Positions 10,601 through 19,006 of a stretch of 64,000 nucleotides of DNA are shown here, piece by piece. The DNA is from Vogesella indigofera. GTDB taxonomy: Bacteria > Pseudomonadota > Gammaproteobacteria > Burkholderiales > Chromobacteriaceae. The notes under the pieces are model-generated. The model was not told where the DNA came from, searched no databases, and saw nothing but the letters and a program-made list of their open reading frames with translations. Made by a program: the position numbers and the translations under genes. How positions within the stretch are numbered: the stretch's first letter is position 1; each line of letters begins with the position of its first letter. The stretch is taken from NCBI RefSeq assembly GCF_028548395.1, contig NZ_JAQQLA010000010.1, forward strand, positions 50,813 to 114,812. The letters run 5' to 3'.

Positions 10601-10777
10601 GGCCTTGAGGAAGGTCTGGCCGCGCAGCCGCGCCTCGGCCGCCACCACCGTGCTGCCGTCGCGGTAGTCGCGCCACTGCTGGTAGAAAAAGTAGCTGGCC
10701 AGCAGCAGCACCACCATCAGCACCAGCCCCAGCATGCCGCTCAGTTGTAATCGTGCAAGTTTGTGGTGATCTGTCAT
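7649..10777 (-). CDS. Membrane c-di-GMP enzyme: double Cache, PAS-PAS-GGDEF-EAL
   Basis: The 1042-residue protein begins with a transmembrane helix (about residues 13-30). A periplasmic sensor region follows with two Cache-like modules, one with GYYFID and IGGGEY and one with GFFAVIDQ. A second helix lies near 335-357, then two PAS domains. The GGDEF domain has an intact GGDEF motif near residue 690 preceded by a product-binding RxxD (REMD). The EAL domain keeps EALLRW near residue 817, DDFGTGYSS and the terminal EGVE and QGF motifs. Both cyclase and phosphodiesterase sites look intact, so the net activity cannot be predicted. The Cache region resembles those that bind small organic ligands. 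It is convergent with tamB and monocistronic. Confidence 0.93.
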   Translation of the reverse strand: MTDHHKLARLQLSGMLGLVLMVVLLLASYFFYQQWRDYRDGSTVVAAEARLRGQTFLKAYGDHASNSLETLYSQTHDILRLRLREQVDQAYVLADSLYRRHHRRLGDAALRREIVESLRPLRYFGGRGYYFIDTLDGDCVLLPTSPQREGRNLLDNQDDQGAYIMRKLLLSVDNHAGSGYASYRWYRPGEAFMSEKIAYSRRFEPFGWLIGGGEYVLNVEEDLQQQALQTLAQMPVGEHGFFAVIDQHGRLRQLPGQRGFALPAALQQQLAATPPQYFVSFSHPAAGGSQRYSAYVALVPSWQWRVVSIIPERELTLSGAAQAQALGEKTRNRVLTTLLILTLAVCLAWLFSVHFSRWLGALIAQYQQRLQASQRQVEDKAREIELTRYMSDSAADAIVLLNAQGRVVYHNEAAKRCFCDDNEHRMPELFEERFSGGQHHYVRSVRCCSGEVTLEISLTGLSYQGEYYRCATARDISARVSHERQQRLAATVFEASSEAILITDADSRIIAVNRAFSDITGYSEAQALGNTPALLNSGRHDAAFYRDMWNHLHARGYWSGEIWNRRQNGEIYPEWLTINQVRNGDGGVSHYVALFSDISERKATEARVQHLAEYDFLTNLPNRLLLHDRLQQSLHLAERKQHAVAVLFMDLDRFKNVNDTLGHDAGDELLRQVASRTQHMLREMDTVGRTGGDEFVIILPELSGSAQAGMVAERVLQVLEAPFTLRGHTLVISASIGIAVSPADGSSPEVLLKNADMAMYQAKASGRNAFRFFTASMTAEVSERLLLENQLRLAMVQQQFYLELQPKYHIASGRLNGFEALLRWRQADGSLVSPARFIPVAEDSGVITELGLWVLEQACRTATEWVRHGRQLTIAVNVSARQLTHGDFCAEVARVLRDSGLPPALLELEVTEGTLIDYSGPVRQQLAGIKALGVRLAVDDFGTGYSSLAYLKNFAPDTVKIDRSFVSELQHNRDNAAIVSAIITLARNLDMESLAEGVETEAELAALQALGCDTVQGFLTGRPLAVNDALALCRLQAPADVV

Positions 10778-10872
10778 GAGGCGGTTGCGGGGGCGGTGGG
10801 GGGGAGGAACAGTATAGGGAGCCGCTCGCGGCGGCGGATTGATAATTGTCAGTGCCGGGCGGCGCTTTGCGC

Positions 10873-10878
10873 TACAAT
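10873..10878 (+). promoter_or_regulatory. Probable -10 element of rnpB
   Basis: TACAAT lies about 10 bases before the predicted 5' end of RNase P RNA. No good -35 lies at the usual distance: TTGTCA at 10846-10851 is 21 bases away. Confidence 0.5.
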
Positions 10879-10887
10879 CCGCGCCGG

Positions 10888-11336
10888 GAAGTCGGCCAGG
10901 CAGTCGCCGCGTGCTTGCACGGGGAGGAAAGTCCGGGCTCCAAAGGGCAGGATGCTGGCTAACGGCCAGGCGTCGTGAGGCGACGGAAAGTGGAACAGAG
11001 AGCTGAACCGCCGATGGCCGGATGTGTCACCCGCAAGGGTGCGCATCGTACTGTTCAGGGCAGAATACGCGCTGCGTGCAGCGTACGTTTTGCGTTAGTG
11101 CTGGTTCGCCAGCCCGCTGACAGCGGCACAGGCAAGGGTGAAAAGGTGCGGTAAGAGCGCACCGCGGACGTAGCGATACGGACGGCAGGCTAAACCCCAT
11201 CCGGAGCAAGACCAAATAGGGGTACATTGGCGTGGCCCGCGCTGTACCCGGGTAGGTTGCTTGAGCTTGTCGGTAACGGCAAGACTAGAGGAATGACTGT
11301 CCAACGACAAAACCCGGCTTATCGACCGACTTCCCA
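10888..11336 (+). ncRNA. rnpB: RNase P RNA (bacterial class A)
   Basis: This is the catalytic RNA that matures the 5' ends of tRNAs. The conserved core is visible: GAAGTCGG at the 5' end pairs with CCGACTTC at the 3' end (11323-11333). GGAGGAAAGTCCGGGCTCC lies near 10921-10939, ACAGAGAG and GGTAAGAGCGCACC are internal, and the terminal part has AAACCCGGCTTATCGACC. The length of about 449 bases is normal for a type A RNA with extended helices. Several small frames inside it are not genes. The ends are approximate by a few bases. Confidence 0.93.
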
Positions 11337-11451
11337 CCCCCATCCCTTCCGCAATATCCCCCGTTTTTCACTTGTCATGCAGCCGGCCGCCAGCGGCCAT
11401 GGCCGCGCAGCAGCCGGCGTTGTTTTAGCTTAAAAAATAAGCAAAAAGGTT

Positions 11452-11480
11452 TTTACCGCCTGCACAAAAGGCAGTACAAT
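11452..11480 (+). promoter_or_regulatory. Probable sigma-70 promoter for dusB-fis
   Basis: TTTACC (11452-11457) and TACAAT (11475-11480) are separated by 17 bases, 35 bases before the dusB ATG. The upstream stretch from 11425 is A/T-rich, as for strong promoters. Confidence 0.5.
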
Positions 11481-11515
11481 GGCCGCCCTTTCGCCCTCCA
11501 TGTCTTTCTTTTGCA

Positions 11516-12556
11516 ATGCAAATCGGCCCTTACACGCTCAAGAACCAGCTGATCGTTGCCCCCATGGCGGGTGTCACCGACCGGCCGTTCCGCATGCTGT
11601 GCAAGAGACTGGGCGCCGGCATGGCGGTGTCGGAGATGATCACCGCCAACAAGACCTTGTGGACCACCAAGAAAACCCTGCTGCGCGCCGACCACAGCGG
11701 CGAAGTGGAGCCCATCGTGGTGCAGATCGCCGGTGGTGACGCGGCGATGCTGGCCGAGGCGGCGCAGCTGAACGTGGCGCGCGGTGCGCAGATCATCGAC
11801 ATCAACATGGGCTGCCCGGCGAAGAAGGTGTGCAATGTCGCCGCCGGCTCCGCGCTGCTGCGCGACCTCGACAACGTTGGCCGCATCCTAGACGCGGTGG
11901 TGCGCGCGGTGGACGTGCCGGTGACGCTGAAGACCCGTACCGGCTGGAGCAGCGAGGTCAAGACCGCGCTGCAGGTGGCGAAGATGGCCGAGGACGCCGG
12001 CATCGCGGCGCTGGCACTGCACGGCCGCACCCGCGAGGACATGTACCGCGGTGCCGCCGAGTACGACACCATCGCCGCGGTGAAGCGGGCGGTGGCTATC
12101 CCGGTGATCGCCAACGGCGACATCGACAGCCCGCACAAGGCGAAGCAGGTGCTGGACGCGACCGGCGCCGACGCGATCATGATCGGCCGCGCCGCACAGG
12201 GGCGGCCGTGGATTTTCCGCGAGATCCAGCACTTCCTGGATACCGGCGAGACGCTGCTGCCGCCGCGCATCAGCGAGATCGACGACATCATGCAGGGCCA
12301 CCTCGACGAGCTGTACCGTTTTTACGGCGAATATTCCGGCTGCCGCATCGCGCGCAAGCACATCGCCTGGTACACCCGCGGCCTGCGTGGCAGCAACGAA
12401 TTCCGTCAGGCGATGTACGCGCTGGAATCGACCAGTGCACAGCGCCAGGCAGTGGCACAGTATTTTGCAACGCTTGCGACCCGTTCCGAGCGGCTGGAGT
12501 ACGTGTCCACCGGACCGCACGAGGACGAGGACGCGACAGCGTGTGCGGGCGATTAA
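11516..12556 (+). CDS. dusB: tRNA-dihydrouridine synthase B
   Basis: DusB is an FMN- and NADPH-dependent enzyme that reduces specific uridines of the tRNA D-loop. The 346-residue TIM barrel starts with the family opening (IGPYTLKNQLIVAPMAG). It carries the catalytic cysteine in NMGCPAKK at residue 100 and has the FMN-phosphate region ANGDI and MIGRAAQGRPW. No clear Shine-Dalgarno precedes the ATG at 11516, but alignment with the family N-terminus fixes the start. It forms the classical dusB-fis operon with the next gene, 23 bases downstream. Confidence 0.93.
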   Translation: MQIGPYTLKNQLIVAPMAGVTDRPFRMLCKRLGAGMAVSEMITANKTLWTTKKTLLRADHSGEVEPIVVQIAGGDAAMLAEAAQLNVARGAQIIDINMGCPAKKVCNVAAGSALLRDLDNVGRILDAVVRAVDVPVTLKTRTGWSSEVKTALQVAKMAEDAGIAALALHGRTREDMYRGAAEYDTIAAVKRAVAIPVIANGDIDSPHKAKQVLDATGADAIMIGRAAQGRPWIFREIQHFLDTGETLLPPRISEIDDIMQGHLDELYRFYGEYSGCRIARKHIAWYTRGLRGSNEFRQAMYALESTSAQRQAVAQYFATLATRSERLEYVSTGPHEDEDATACAGD

Positions 12557-12579
12557 GCAACAATACGAAGCGGCAAACC

Positions 12580-12819
12580 ATGAACAACAATAACGACGAT
12601 ATTTCCCATTGCGTCAGGCTGGCGATGGAGCAGTACTTCCGCGATCTGGACGGCGAGATGCCGGCCGCCATCTATGACATGGTGCTGGCGCGGGTGGAAA
12701 AACCGCTGCTGGAGGTGGTACTCAACCACACCCAGGGCAACCAGACGCGCGCCGCCGAGCTGCTCGGCCTCAACCGCAACACGCTGCGCAAGAAGATGAA
12801 GTCGTACGACCTGATTTGA
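12580..12819 (+). CDS. fis: DNA-binding protein Fis
   Basis: Fis is a small nucleoid protein that bends DNA and tunes rRNA, recombination and metabolic promoters. The 79-residue product is somewhat shorter than E. coli Fis (98) because it lacks the N-terminal beta-hairpin arm, as is usual in betaproteobacteria. The C-terminal helix-turn-helix (AAELLGLNRNTLRKKMK) is fully conserved. The ATG at 12580 gives this standard short form; a long upstream frame that reads into it is the shadow of dusB. A strong terminator follows at once. Confidence 0.95.
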   Translation: MNNNNDDISHCVRLAMEQYFRDLDGEMPAAIYDMVLARVEKPLLEVVLNHTQGNQTRAAELLGLNRNTLRKKMKSYDLI

Positions 12820-12824
12820 AACCG

Positions 12825-12855
12825 AAGCCATCCGCCGTCGCGGATGGCTTTTTTT
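12825..12855 (+). terminator. Rho-independent terminator of dusB-fis
   Basis: An 11-base perfect stem (AAGCCATCCGC, 12825-12835, with its complement at 12840-12850) and a 4-base loop are followed by a T run. Confidence 0.9.
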
Positions 12856-13002
12856 GGATAGCGAACTCCCCTGCAGCGCAGGGGCGGGGGACGGGATCAC
12901 CAGCACCGGGCGGCGCCAGCGCGCCGGCCGGTATACAGCAAGATTTGAGTTGGCCGCGGGCGTGCCCGTTGCCACGTTTTACTTTGAAGGCGGTAGAAAA
13001 CC

Positions 13003-14580
13003 ATGACCAAGATCGAACGTGCGCTGATCAGCGTTTCTGACAAAACCGGCGTACTGGCATTTGCCCAGGCGCTGGCAGGCTTTGGCGTTGAAATCCTGTC
13101 CACCGGCGGGACTTCCAAACTGTTGCGTGACGCCGGCGTGCCGGTGATCGACGTGTCCGACTACACCGGCTTCCCGGAAATGCTGGACGGCCGGGTCAAG
13201 ACCCTGCACCCGAAAGTGCACGGCGGCATCCTCGGCCGTCGCGACCTGCCGGAACATGTCGCCACCATGAAGGAACACGGCATCGGCAACATCGACCTGG
13301 TATGCGTGAACCTCTACCCGTTCGAAGCCACCATCGCCAACCCGGACTGCCCGCTGGAAGACGCCATCGAGAACATCGACATCGGCGGCCCGACCATGGT
13401 GCGCTCCGCCGCCAAGAACTGGCAGCACGTGGCCATCGTCACCGATGCCGCTGATTACGAAACGTTGGCCGCAGAAATGACGGCCAATGGCGGCAAGCTG
13501 TCCAAGCTGACCCGCCTGAACCTGTCGAAGAAGGCGTTCACCCACACCGCCGCCTACGACGGCGCGATCTCCAACTACCTGACCAGCCTGGTGGAAGGCG
13601 TGGACAGCGGCGTGCCGGAACGCGTGGCGTTCCCGAACCGCCTGAACGCGCAGTTCATCAAGGTGCAGGACATGCGCTACGGCGAGAACCCGCACCAGGC
13701 CGCCGCCTTCTACCGCGACCTCGACCCGGCCGCCGGCACCATCGCCGGCTACCGCCAGCTGCAGGGCAAGGAACTGTCCTACAACAACATCGCCGACGCC
13801 GATGCGGCGTGGGAAGCGGTGAAGACCTTCGACGCACCGGCCTGTGTCATCGTCAAGCACGCCAACCCGTGCGGCGTGGCCATCGCCAGCGACACCCTGA
13901 GCGCCTACAAGCTGGCGTTCGCCACCGACACCACCAGCGCCTTCGGCGGCATCATCGCCTTCAACCGTCCGGTGGATGCCGAAACCGTTGAAGCCGTGAC
14001 CGGCCAGTTCCTGGAAGTGCTGATGGCACCGGCGTTCACCGACGAAGCCAAGGCCATCATCGCCGCCAAGAAAAACGTGCGCGTGCTGGAGATCCCGCTG
14101 GAAGCCGGTGCCAACCGCTTCGAGCTGAAGCGCGTCGGCGGCGGCGTGCTGGTGCAGACCCCGGACATCCGCAACGTCGGCCTCGACGAGCTGCGCGTGG
14201 TGACCAAGCGTGCGCCGACCGAACAGGAAATGGCCGACCTGCTGTTCGCCTGGCGCGTCGCCAAGTACGTGAAGTCCAACGCGATTGTTTTCTGCAAGAA
14301 CGGCCAGACCGCCGGTATCGGCGCCGGCCAGATGAGCCGCGTCGACTCCACCCGCATCGCCGCGCGCAAGGCGCAGGACGCCGGCCTCAGCCTGATCGGT
14401 GCCGTGGCCTCCAGTGACGCGTTCTTCCCGTTCCGCGACGGCATCGATGTCATCGCCGAGCAGGGCATCAAGGCCATCATCCAGCCGGGCGGCTCCATGC
14501 GTGACGACGAAGTGTTCGCCGCCGCCGACGAGCACGGCATCGCCATGGTGCTGACCGGCGTGCGCCACTTCCGCCACTAA
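13003..14580 (+). CDS. purH: Bifunctional AICAR transformylase/IMP cyclohydrolase
   Basis: PurH carries out the last two steps of IMP synthesis: formylation of AICAR with 10-formyl-tetrahydrofolate, then ring closure. The 525-residue length is standard. An N-terminal MGS-like cyclohydrolase domain (about residues 1-150, with [10 protein letters not shown]) is followed by the transformylase domain with its conserved KHANPCG and the C-terminal [16 protein letters not shown] before the ATG is a fair ribosome site. It is followed by purD across a 73-base gap containing an inverted pair of the GTTGGCCGCA repeat. The fis-purH gap also has a near copy (12949). Confidence 0.96.
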   Translation: MTKIERALISVSDKTGVLAFAQALAGFGVEILSTGGTSKLLRDAGVPVIDVSDYTGFPEMLDGRVKTLHPKVHGGILGRRDLPEHVATMKEHGIGNIDLVCVNLYPFEATIANPDCPLEDAIENIDIGGPTMVRSAAKNWQHVAIVTDAADYETLAAEMTANGGKLSKLTRLNLSKKAFTHTAAYDGAISNYLTSLVEGVDSGVPERVAFPNRLNAQFIKVQDMRYGENPHQAAAFYRDLDPAAGTIAGYRQLQGKELSYNNIADADAAWEAVKTFDAPACVIVKHANPCGVAIASDTLSAYKLAFATDTTSAFGGIIAFNRPVDAETVEAVTGQFLEVLMAPAFTDEAKAIIAAKKNVRVLEIPLEAGANRFELKRVGGGVLVQTPDIRNVGLDELRVVTKRAPTEQEMADLLFAWRVAKYVKSNAIVFCKNGQTAGIGAGQMSRVDSTRIAARKAQDAGLSLIGAVASSDAFFPFRDGIDVIAEQGIKAIIQPGGSMRDDEVFAAADEHGIAMVLTGVRHFRH

Positions 14581-14597
14581 TCTTCAATCGTTGCAAA

Positions 14598-14622
14598 GGT
14601 TGGCCGCAGCCTGCGGCCAACC
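14598..14622. repeat. Inverted pair of the GTTGGCCGCA repeat between purH and purD
   Basis: GTTGGCCGCA at 14599 and TGCGGCCAAC at 14612 form a 10-base perfect stem with a 5-base loop just after the purH stop. There is no T run, so termination is uncertain. It resembles the inverted uptake-sequence pairs that end transcripts in Neisseria. Confidence 0.8.
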
Positions 14623-14653
14623 GTGGCAGACCCGACCTCAAGGAAGCTGAGTC

Positions 14654-15931
14654 ATGAAAGTACTCGTTATCGGTGCCGGCGGCCGCGAACACGCGCTGGC
14701 CTGGCGTGTGGCGCAATCGCCGCGCGTGTCCAAGGTATTCGTGGCGCCGGGTAACGCCGGTACCGCGCTCGATCCGCACCTGAGCAATGTCGCGATCAGC
14801 GCCATTCCCGAGCTGATCGAGTTTGTAAAGAACGAGCAGATCGAACTGACCGTGGTCGGCCCGGAAGCGCCGCTGGCCGCTGGCGTGGTCGATGCCTTCC
14901 GCGCCGCCGGACTGAAGATCTTCGGCCCGACGCAGTACTGCGCACAGCTGGAAAGCTCCAAGGACTTCGCCAAGGCGTTCATGCAGCGCCACGGCATCCC
15001 CACCGCAGGCTACGAAACCTTCAGCGATGCCGCCGCCGCTCACGACTACGTTGCCCGCAAGGGTGCGCCGATCGTGATCAAGGCCGACGGCCTGGCCGCC
15101 GGCAAGGGCGTGGTGGTGGCGATGACGCTGGACGAGGCACACGCCGCCATCGACGACATGCTGCTGGGCAACAAGATGGGTGACGCCGGCTCGCGCGTGG
15201 TGATCGAGGACTTCCTCGAAGGCGAGGAAGCCAGCTTCATCGTGATGGTCGACGGCGACAACGTGCTGGCGATGGCCACCAGCCAGGACCACAAGCGCCT
15301 GCTCGACGGCGACATGGGTCCCAACACCGGCGGCATGGGCGCCTACAGCCCGGCACCGGTGGTGACGCCGGAAGTGCACCACCGCGCGATGCGCGACATC
15401 ATCCTGCCGACGGTGCGCGGCATGAAGGCCGACGGCCACAGCTACACCGGCTTCCTGTACGCCGGGCTGATGATCGACAAGCAGGGGAACCCGTACACCA
15501 TCGAGTTCAACTGCCGCTTCGGCGATCCGGAAACGCAGCCGATCATGGCGCGCCTGAAATCCGACTTCACCGTACTGCTGGAGGCCGGCATCAACGGCAC
15601 CCTCGACAAGGTGGAAGCGGAGTGGGACCGCCGTGTGGCGATGGGCGTGGTACTGGCTGCCGCCGGCTACCCGGACGCGCCGCGCAAGGGTGACGTGATC
15701 AGCGCCATCCCGGCCGCTACCGACGACACCATCACCTTCCACGCCGGCAGCAGCGTCAACGATGCCGGCCAGCTGGTCACCAGCGGCGGCCGCGTGCTGT
15801 GTGTGGTCGGCCTCGGCGACAGCGTGCGCGTGGCACAGCAGAAGGCGTACGCGGTCGCCGACCAGATCCAGTTCGCCGGCAAGCAGCTGCGCCGCGACAT
15901 CGGCAACCGCGCGCTGAACCGCGCCAAGTAA
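14654..15931 (+). CDS. purD: Phosphoribosylamine-glycine ligase (GAR synthetase)
   Basis: PurD joins glycine to phosphoribosylamine with ATP, the second step of purine synthesis. The 425-residue protein has the N-terminal fold with GAGGREHALAW, the ATP-grasp domain with KADGLAAGKGVVVA, and the metal-binding EFNCRFGDPETQ near residue 290. AAGGAAG lies 8 bases before the ATG. It follows purH on the same strand and ends in a strong terminator, so purH-purD is likely one unit. Confidence 0.96.
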   Translation: MKVLVIGAGGREHALAWRVAQSPRVSKVFVAPGNAGTALDPHLSNVAISAIPELIEFVKNEQIELTVVGPEAPLAAGVVDAFRAAGLKIFGPTQYCAQLESSKDFAKAFMQRHGIPTAGYETFSDAAAAHDYVARKGAPIVIKADGLAAGKGVVVAMTLDEAHAAIDDMLLGNKMGDAGSRVVIEDFLEGEEASFIVMVDGDNVLAMATSQDHKRLLDGDMGPNTGGMGAYSPAPVVTPEVHHRAMRDIILPTVRGMKADGHSYTGFLYAGLMIDKQGNPYTIEFNCRFGDPETQPIMARLKSDFTVLLEAGINGTLDKVEAEWDRRVAMGVVLAAAGYPDAPRKGDVISAIPAATDDTITFHAGSSVNDAGQLVTSGGRVLCVVGLGDSVRVAQQKAYAVADQIQFAGKQLRRDIGNRALNRAK

Positions 15932-15951
15932 GGCGCGACGGCAGACAGGCA

Positions 15952-15975
15952 ACGGCACCTTCGGGTGCCGTTTTT
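15952..15975 (+). terminator. Terminator of purD
   Basis: Stem ACGGCACC / GGTGCCGT with a stable TTCG tetraloop, followed by a T run (15952-15975). Confidence 0.9.
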
Positions 15976-16061
15976 CATGGTTGCCGCCACGCCAAAGCGG
16001 GCGGCGGCACGTCGCGCGGGCGGTCTACACTGCAGTAAGCGTTGGCAAGAAAGGGCGTGCC

Positions 16062-16787
16062 ATGAACTTCCTGCGTCGTGTTGGCCTGCTGTGTTGCCTG
16101 GCGCTGCCCTTGCACGCCGCCGAACCGCTGCAGCTGCGGCTGCTGACCGAGGACTACCCGCCGTTCAACATGCAACTGCCGGACGGCCGGATCGGCGGCC
16201 TGTCCAGCGACATCGTGCGCGAGATCCTGCGCCGCGCCGGCATCGGCTACCGCATCGAACTGCTGCCGTGGGTGCGCGCCTACAACAGCGCGGTGCTGGA
16301 GCCGAACACCTGCGTCTACTCCACCACCCGCAGCGAGCAGCGCGAGCACCAGCTGAAGTGGATCGGCCCGGTGGTGGAAAACCCGTGGGTGCTGTACGGC
16401 CGCGACGACGGGCCGCAGGAACTGAGCAATCTGGAGGCGGCACGGCGCTACCGGCTGGGCGGCTATTCCGGCGACGCGGTGGCGCAGTACCTGATCAGCC
16501 GCGGCTTCGAGGTCGACCTGGCGTCCAACGACGTGCAGAACCTGCGCAAGCTGCTCGCCGGCCGCATCGACCTGTGGGCGACCGGCAAGTACCTCGGCGC
16601 CGCGCTGGTGGCGCGCGAAAAGACCGTCAGGCTGCGCCCGCTGCTGACCTTCAACACCACCTTCCTCTACCTCGCCTGCAACCAGATGATGGCGGACGGC
16701 ACGGTACGGCTGCTCAACGAGCACCTGCGAGGGATGCACAAAGACGGCACAGTGGCTAGAATCAACGCCCAATACCTGAACGACTGA
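16062..16787 (+). CDS. Periplasmic solute-binding protein, PBPb/SBP_bac_3 family, orphan
   Basis: The 241-residue product has a signal peptide (MNFLRR...PLHA, cleavage near residue 19). The opening RLLTEDYPPFNM is typical of family 3 amino-acid-type binding proteins, followed by LPWVRAYN and a type II binding-protein fold. The ATG at 16062 has AAGAAAGGG just upstream; a longer in-frame start would bury the signal peptide. No ABC permease or ATPase gene is adjacent, and the protein is short, like the stand-alone periplasmic sensors common in Chromobacterium and Pseudomonas. It may bind an amino acid or quinone-like ligand; function is inferred only from fold. Confidence 0.75.
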   Translation: MNFLRRVGLLCCLALPLHAAEPLQLRLLTEDYPPFNMQLPDGRIGGLSSDIVREILRRAGIGYRIELLPWVRAYNSAVLEPNTCVYSTTRSEQREHQLKWIGPVVENPWVLYGRDDGPQELSNLEAARRYRLGGYSGDAVAQYLISRGFEVDLASNDVQNLRKLLAGRIDLWATGKYLGAALVAREKTVRLRPLLTFNTTFLYLACNQMMADGTVRLLNEHLRGMHKDGTVARINAQYLND

Positions 16788-16846
16788 ACGGAACCCGCCG
16801 CGGCGCGCGCGGTCTGTCCGGTCATGACCTTGCGACCTGCCATTAC

Positions 16847-17419
16847 GTGAACCGTCCATTTCCCCGTCTGCCCCGCCACGGGCAACAGCATGCCGCACGA
16901 GGCCACCTGCAGCAGGGTGGCGTGATCGCCTATGCCACCGAGTCCTGCTTCGGGCTGGGCTGCGATCCGTTCGACGTGCGCGCCATCCGCCGCCTACTGG
17001 CGATCAAGGCGCGCCCCAACCACAAGGGCCTGATCGTGATTGCGGCCAACCTTGAGCAGCTGCGGCCGCTGATCCGGCCGCTGACGCCGGCACAGCTGGC
17101 CGTCGTCAACCGCTACTGGCCGGGGCCGTACACCTTCTTGCTACCGGCCGCGCCACGGGTGCCGGCGCTGCTGCGCGGCCGCCACGACAAGATCGCGGTG
17201 CGCGTCACCGCCCACGGCGAGGCGGCGGCGCTGTGCCAGGCGCTGGGCCACGCCATCGTGTCAACCTCGGCCAACCGCGCCGGTCAGCGCTCGCTGAAGA
17301 CGGCGCGCGGCTGTCGCCAGGCCTTCGGCGCACGGGTGCTGACGCTGCAGGGCCGCATCGGCAAGCGGCGCAAGCCCTCCACCATCATCGATCTCGATAC
17401 CGGTCGCGTACTGCGCTGA
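16847..17419 (+). CDS. tsaC: TsaC/YrdC-type L-threonylcarbamoyladenylate synthase
   Basis: TsaC makes threonylcarbamoyl-AMP from threonine, bicarbonate and ATP for the t6A37 modification of tRNA. The 190-residue length matches the short YrdC-only form. The substrate-binding KARPNHKG (about residues 55-62) and the STSAN motif (about residue 142) are present, as is the basic patch RIGKRRKPSTIID near the end. The GTG at 16847 gives a sensible N-terminus (VNRPFPRLP). It lies directly before tolQ. Confidence 0.87.
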   Translation: MNRPFPRLPRHGQQHAARGHLQQGGVIAYATESCFGLGCDPFDVRAIRRLLAIKARPNHKGLIVIAANLEQLRPLIRPLTPAQLAVVNRYWPGPYTFLLPAAPRVPALLRGRHDKIAVRVTAHGEAAALCQALGHAIVSTSANRAGQRSLKTARGCRQAFGARVLTLQGRIGKRRKPSTIIDLDTGRVLR

Positions 17420-17439
17420 CCGCCAACCCAGGAGCCATC

Positions 17440-18108
17440 GTGCAAGAACTTTCGGTCATTGGTCTTATCCTCCACGCCAGCCTGCCGGTGCAGCTGGTGA
17501 TGGCGGGGCTGGTGGTGCTGTCCCTGCTGTCGTGGGGCATCATCTTCAACAAGCTGGCGGTACTGCGCCGCGCCCGCCTCGCCACCCAGGACTTCGAGCA
17601 GCAGTTCTGGAGCGGCATCGACCTCAACCGCCTGTACGAGGACACCCGCCAGCGCCAGCACGCGGCCGGGGTGGAGAAGCTGTTCCAGGCCGGTTTTGCC
17701 GAGTTCGCCAAGCTGCGGCGCCAAGGCGGCGTCGACAATTCCGAGCAGCTGGACGGCGCCCGCCGCGCCATGCGTGCCGCCGCGCAGCGCGAGCTGGACG
17801 CGCTCGACCACCACAACAGCTTCCTCGCCACCGTCGGTTCGGTCAGCCCCTATATCGGCCTGTTCGGTACGGTGTGGGGCATCATGCACGCCTTCATCGG
17901 GCTGGGTAACGCCGGCCAGGCCACGCTGGCCACGGTGGCGCCGGGCATCGCCGAGGCGCTGATCGCCACCGCCATCGGGCTGTTCGCGGCGATCCCGGCG
18001 GTGGTGGCCTACAACCGCTTCGCCGCCGACGTCGACCGCCTCGCCGGCCGTTTCGATTCCTTCATGGAAGAGTTCTCCAACATCCTGCAAAGGTTGGCCG
18101 CACGCTGA
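17440..18108 (+). CDS. tolQ: TolQ, proton-channel subunit of the Tol-Pal system, without neighbouring tolR
   Basis: TolQ, with TolR, converts the proton gradient into force for outer-membrane constriction at division. The 222-residue protein has three transmembrane helices. The second and third carry the diagnostic SVSPYIGLFGTVWGIMHAF and APGIAEALIATAIGLFAAIP, much closer to TolQ than to ExbB or MotA. The GTG at 17440 is supported by CAGGAG at 17429-17434. Normally tolR, tolA, tolB and pal follow. Here 121 non-coding bases lead to a GST gene, so the rest of the operon is absent from the window. The last residues (QRLAAR) are encoded by a copy of the GTTGGCCGCA repeat. Confidence 0.92.
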   Translation: MQELSVIGLILHASLPVQLVMAGLVVLSLLSWGIIFNKLAVLRRARLATQDFEQQFWSGIDLNRLYEDTRQRQHAAGVEKLFQAGFAEFAKLRRQGGVDNSEQLDGARRAMRAAAQRELDALDHHNSFLATVGSVSPYIGLFGTVWGIMHAFIGLGNAGQATLATVAPGIAEALIATAIGLFAAIPAVVAYNRFAADVDRLAGRFDSFMEEFSNILQRLAAR

Positions 18109-18229
18109 CGCGGCGTGCCGGCCGTTGCCGTCCTGCGGCGCAAGGTCCGGCTGCAGCTGATTTTCCCCCCGCAATGAGCAGTACGGCAGGCGCCAGCCGG
18201 CGCCCGGCCGCAAACGTCAAGGACACGCA

Positions 18230-18853
18230 ATGCTGCAGATACTTGGTAGGGCATCGTCGATCAACGTGCGCAAGGTACTCTGGACCTGCGCCGAGCTGGA
18301 CATCGCGTTCGAGCGCGAGGACTGGGGTGCCGGCTTCCGCTCGCCGCAGACCCCTGAATTCTTGGCGCTGAATCCCAACGCCATGGTGCCGGTGATCAAG
18401 GACGACGATTTTGTGCTGTGGGAGTCCAATACCATCATCCGCTACCTGGCGTCCCGCTACGGTAGCGAGCCGTTCTATCCGCCGCAGGCGCAGGCGAGGG
18501 CCAGGGTGGACCAATGGCTGGACTGGCAGGCCACGGATCTCAACAACTCGTGGAGCTATGCCTTCATGTCCCTGGTCCGGCACTCGCCAGCGCACCAGGA
18601 CAGCGTCGCGCTGGCGCAGGCGTGCAGCACGTGGTCGCGGCATATGGCCATCCTCGAGCGCCAGCTGGACAGCACCGGAGCCTACGTCAGCGGCGACGAG
18701 TTTTCGCTCGCCGATATCGCGATCGGGCTGTCGGTACAGCGCTGGTTTGCCACCCCGCTCGAGCATCCGCCGCTGCCGGCGGTGACGGCCTATTACGAGC
18801 GGCTGAGCCAGCGGCCGGGCTACCTGCTGCACGGCAGAAACGGCACGCCGTAA
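18230..18853 (+). CDS. Glutathione S-transferase family protein
   Basis: The 207-residue protein has an N-terminal thioredoxin-like domain ([18 protein letters not shown], where Ser is the probable catalytic residue), the cis-proline region MVPVI, and [11 protein letters not shown] for glutathione binding. A helical C-terminal domain with FSLADIAIG follows, as in theta/beta-like cytosolic GSTs. The likely role is conjugation or detoxification; the substrate is unknown. AAGGA lies 7 bases before the ATG. It sits where tolR would be expected and has its own terminator. Confidence 0.88.
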   Translation: MLQILGRASSINVRKVLWTCAELDIAFEREDWGAGFRSPQTPEFLALNPNAMVPVIKDDDFVLWESNTIIRYLASRYGSEPFYPPQAQARARVDQWLDWQATDLNNSWSYAFMSLVRHSPAHQDSVALAQACSTWSRHMAILERQLDSTGAYVSGDEFSLADIAIGLSVQRWFATPLEHPPLPAVTAYYERLSQRPGYLLHGRNGTP

Positions 18854-18898
18854 GCGCCCGCCCGGCTCGCGGTGTCACACCCCGGCCGCCTAGCATCG

Positions 18899-18925
18899 AA
18901 GCCGACGCCCCGCGTCGGCTTTTTT
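18899..18925 (+). terminator. Terminator after the GST gene
   Basis: 10-base stem AAGCCGACGC / GCGTCGGCTT with a CCC loop and a T run. Confidence 0.9.
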
Positions 18926-19006
18926 CATGGCCGCAGCGCGGCGGCGCACAGGGTCTACAGTGAAGCAAGCGGCAGGCGGCCGCAGGCAACCGGCAGGAGA
19001 ACGACG

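Noticed and set aside
8495-10750. Plus-strand frame of 751 residues opposite the GGDEF/EAL gene
   Set aside because: Val/Ala/Arg-rich shadow without domains; the minus-strand protein has all catalytic motifs.
10888-11336. Small open frames within the RNase P RNA region
   Set aside because: The stretch matches the conserved RNase P RNA core, so the frames are chance.
15965-16759. Plus-strand frame of 264 residues over the binding-protein gene
   Set aside because: Out of frame with the clear signal peptide and binding-protein motifs and starts in the purD terminator.
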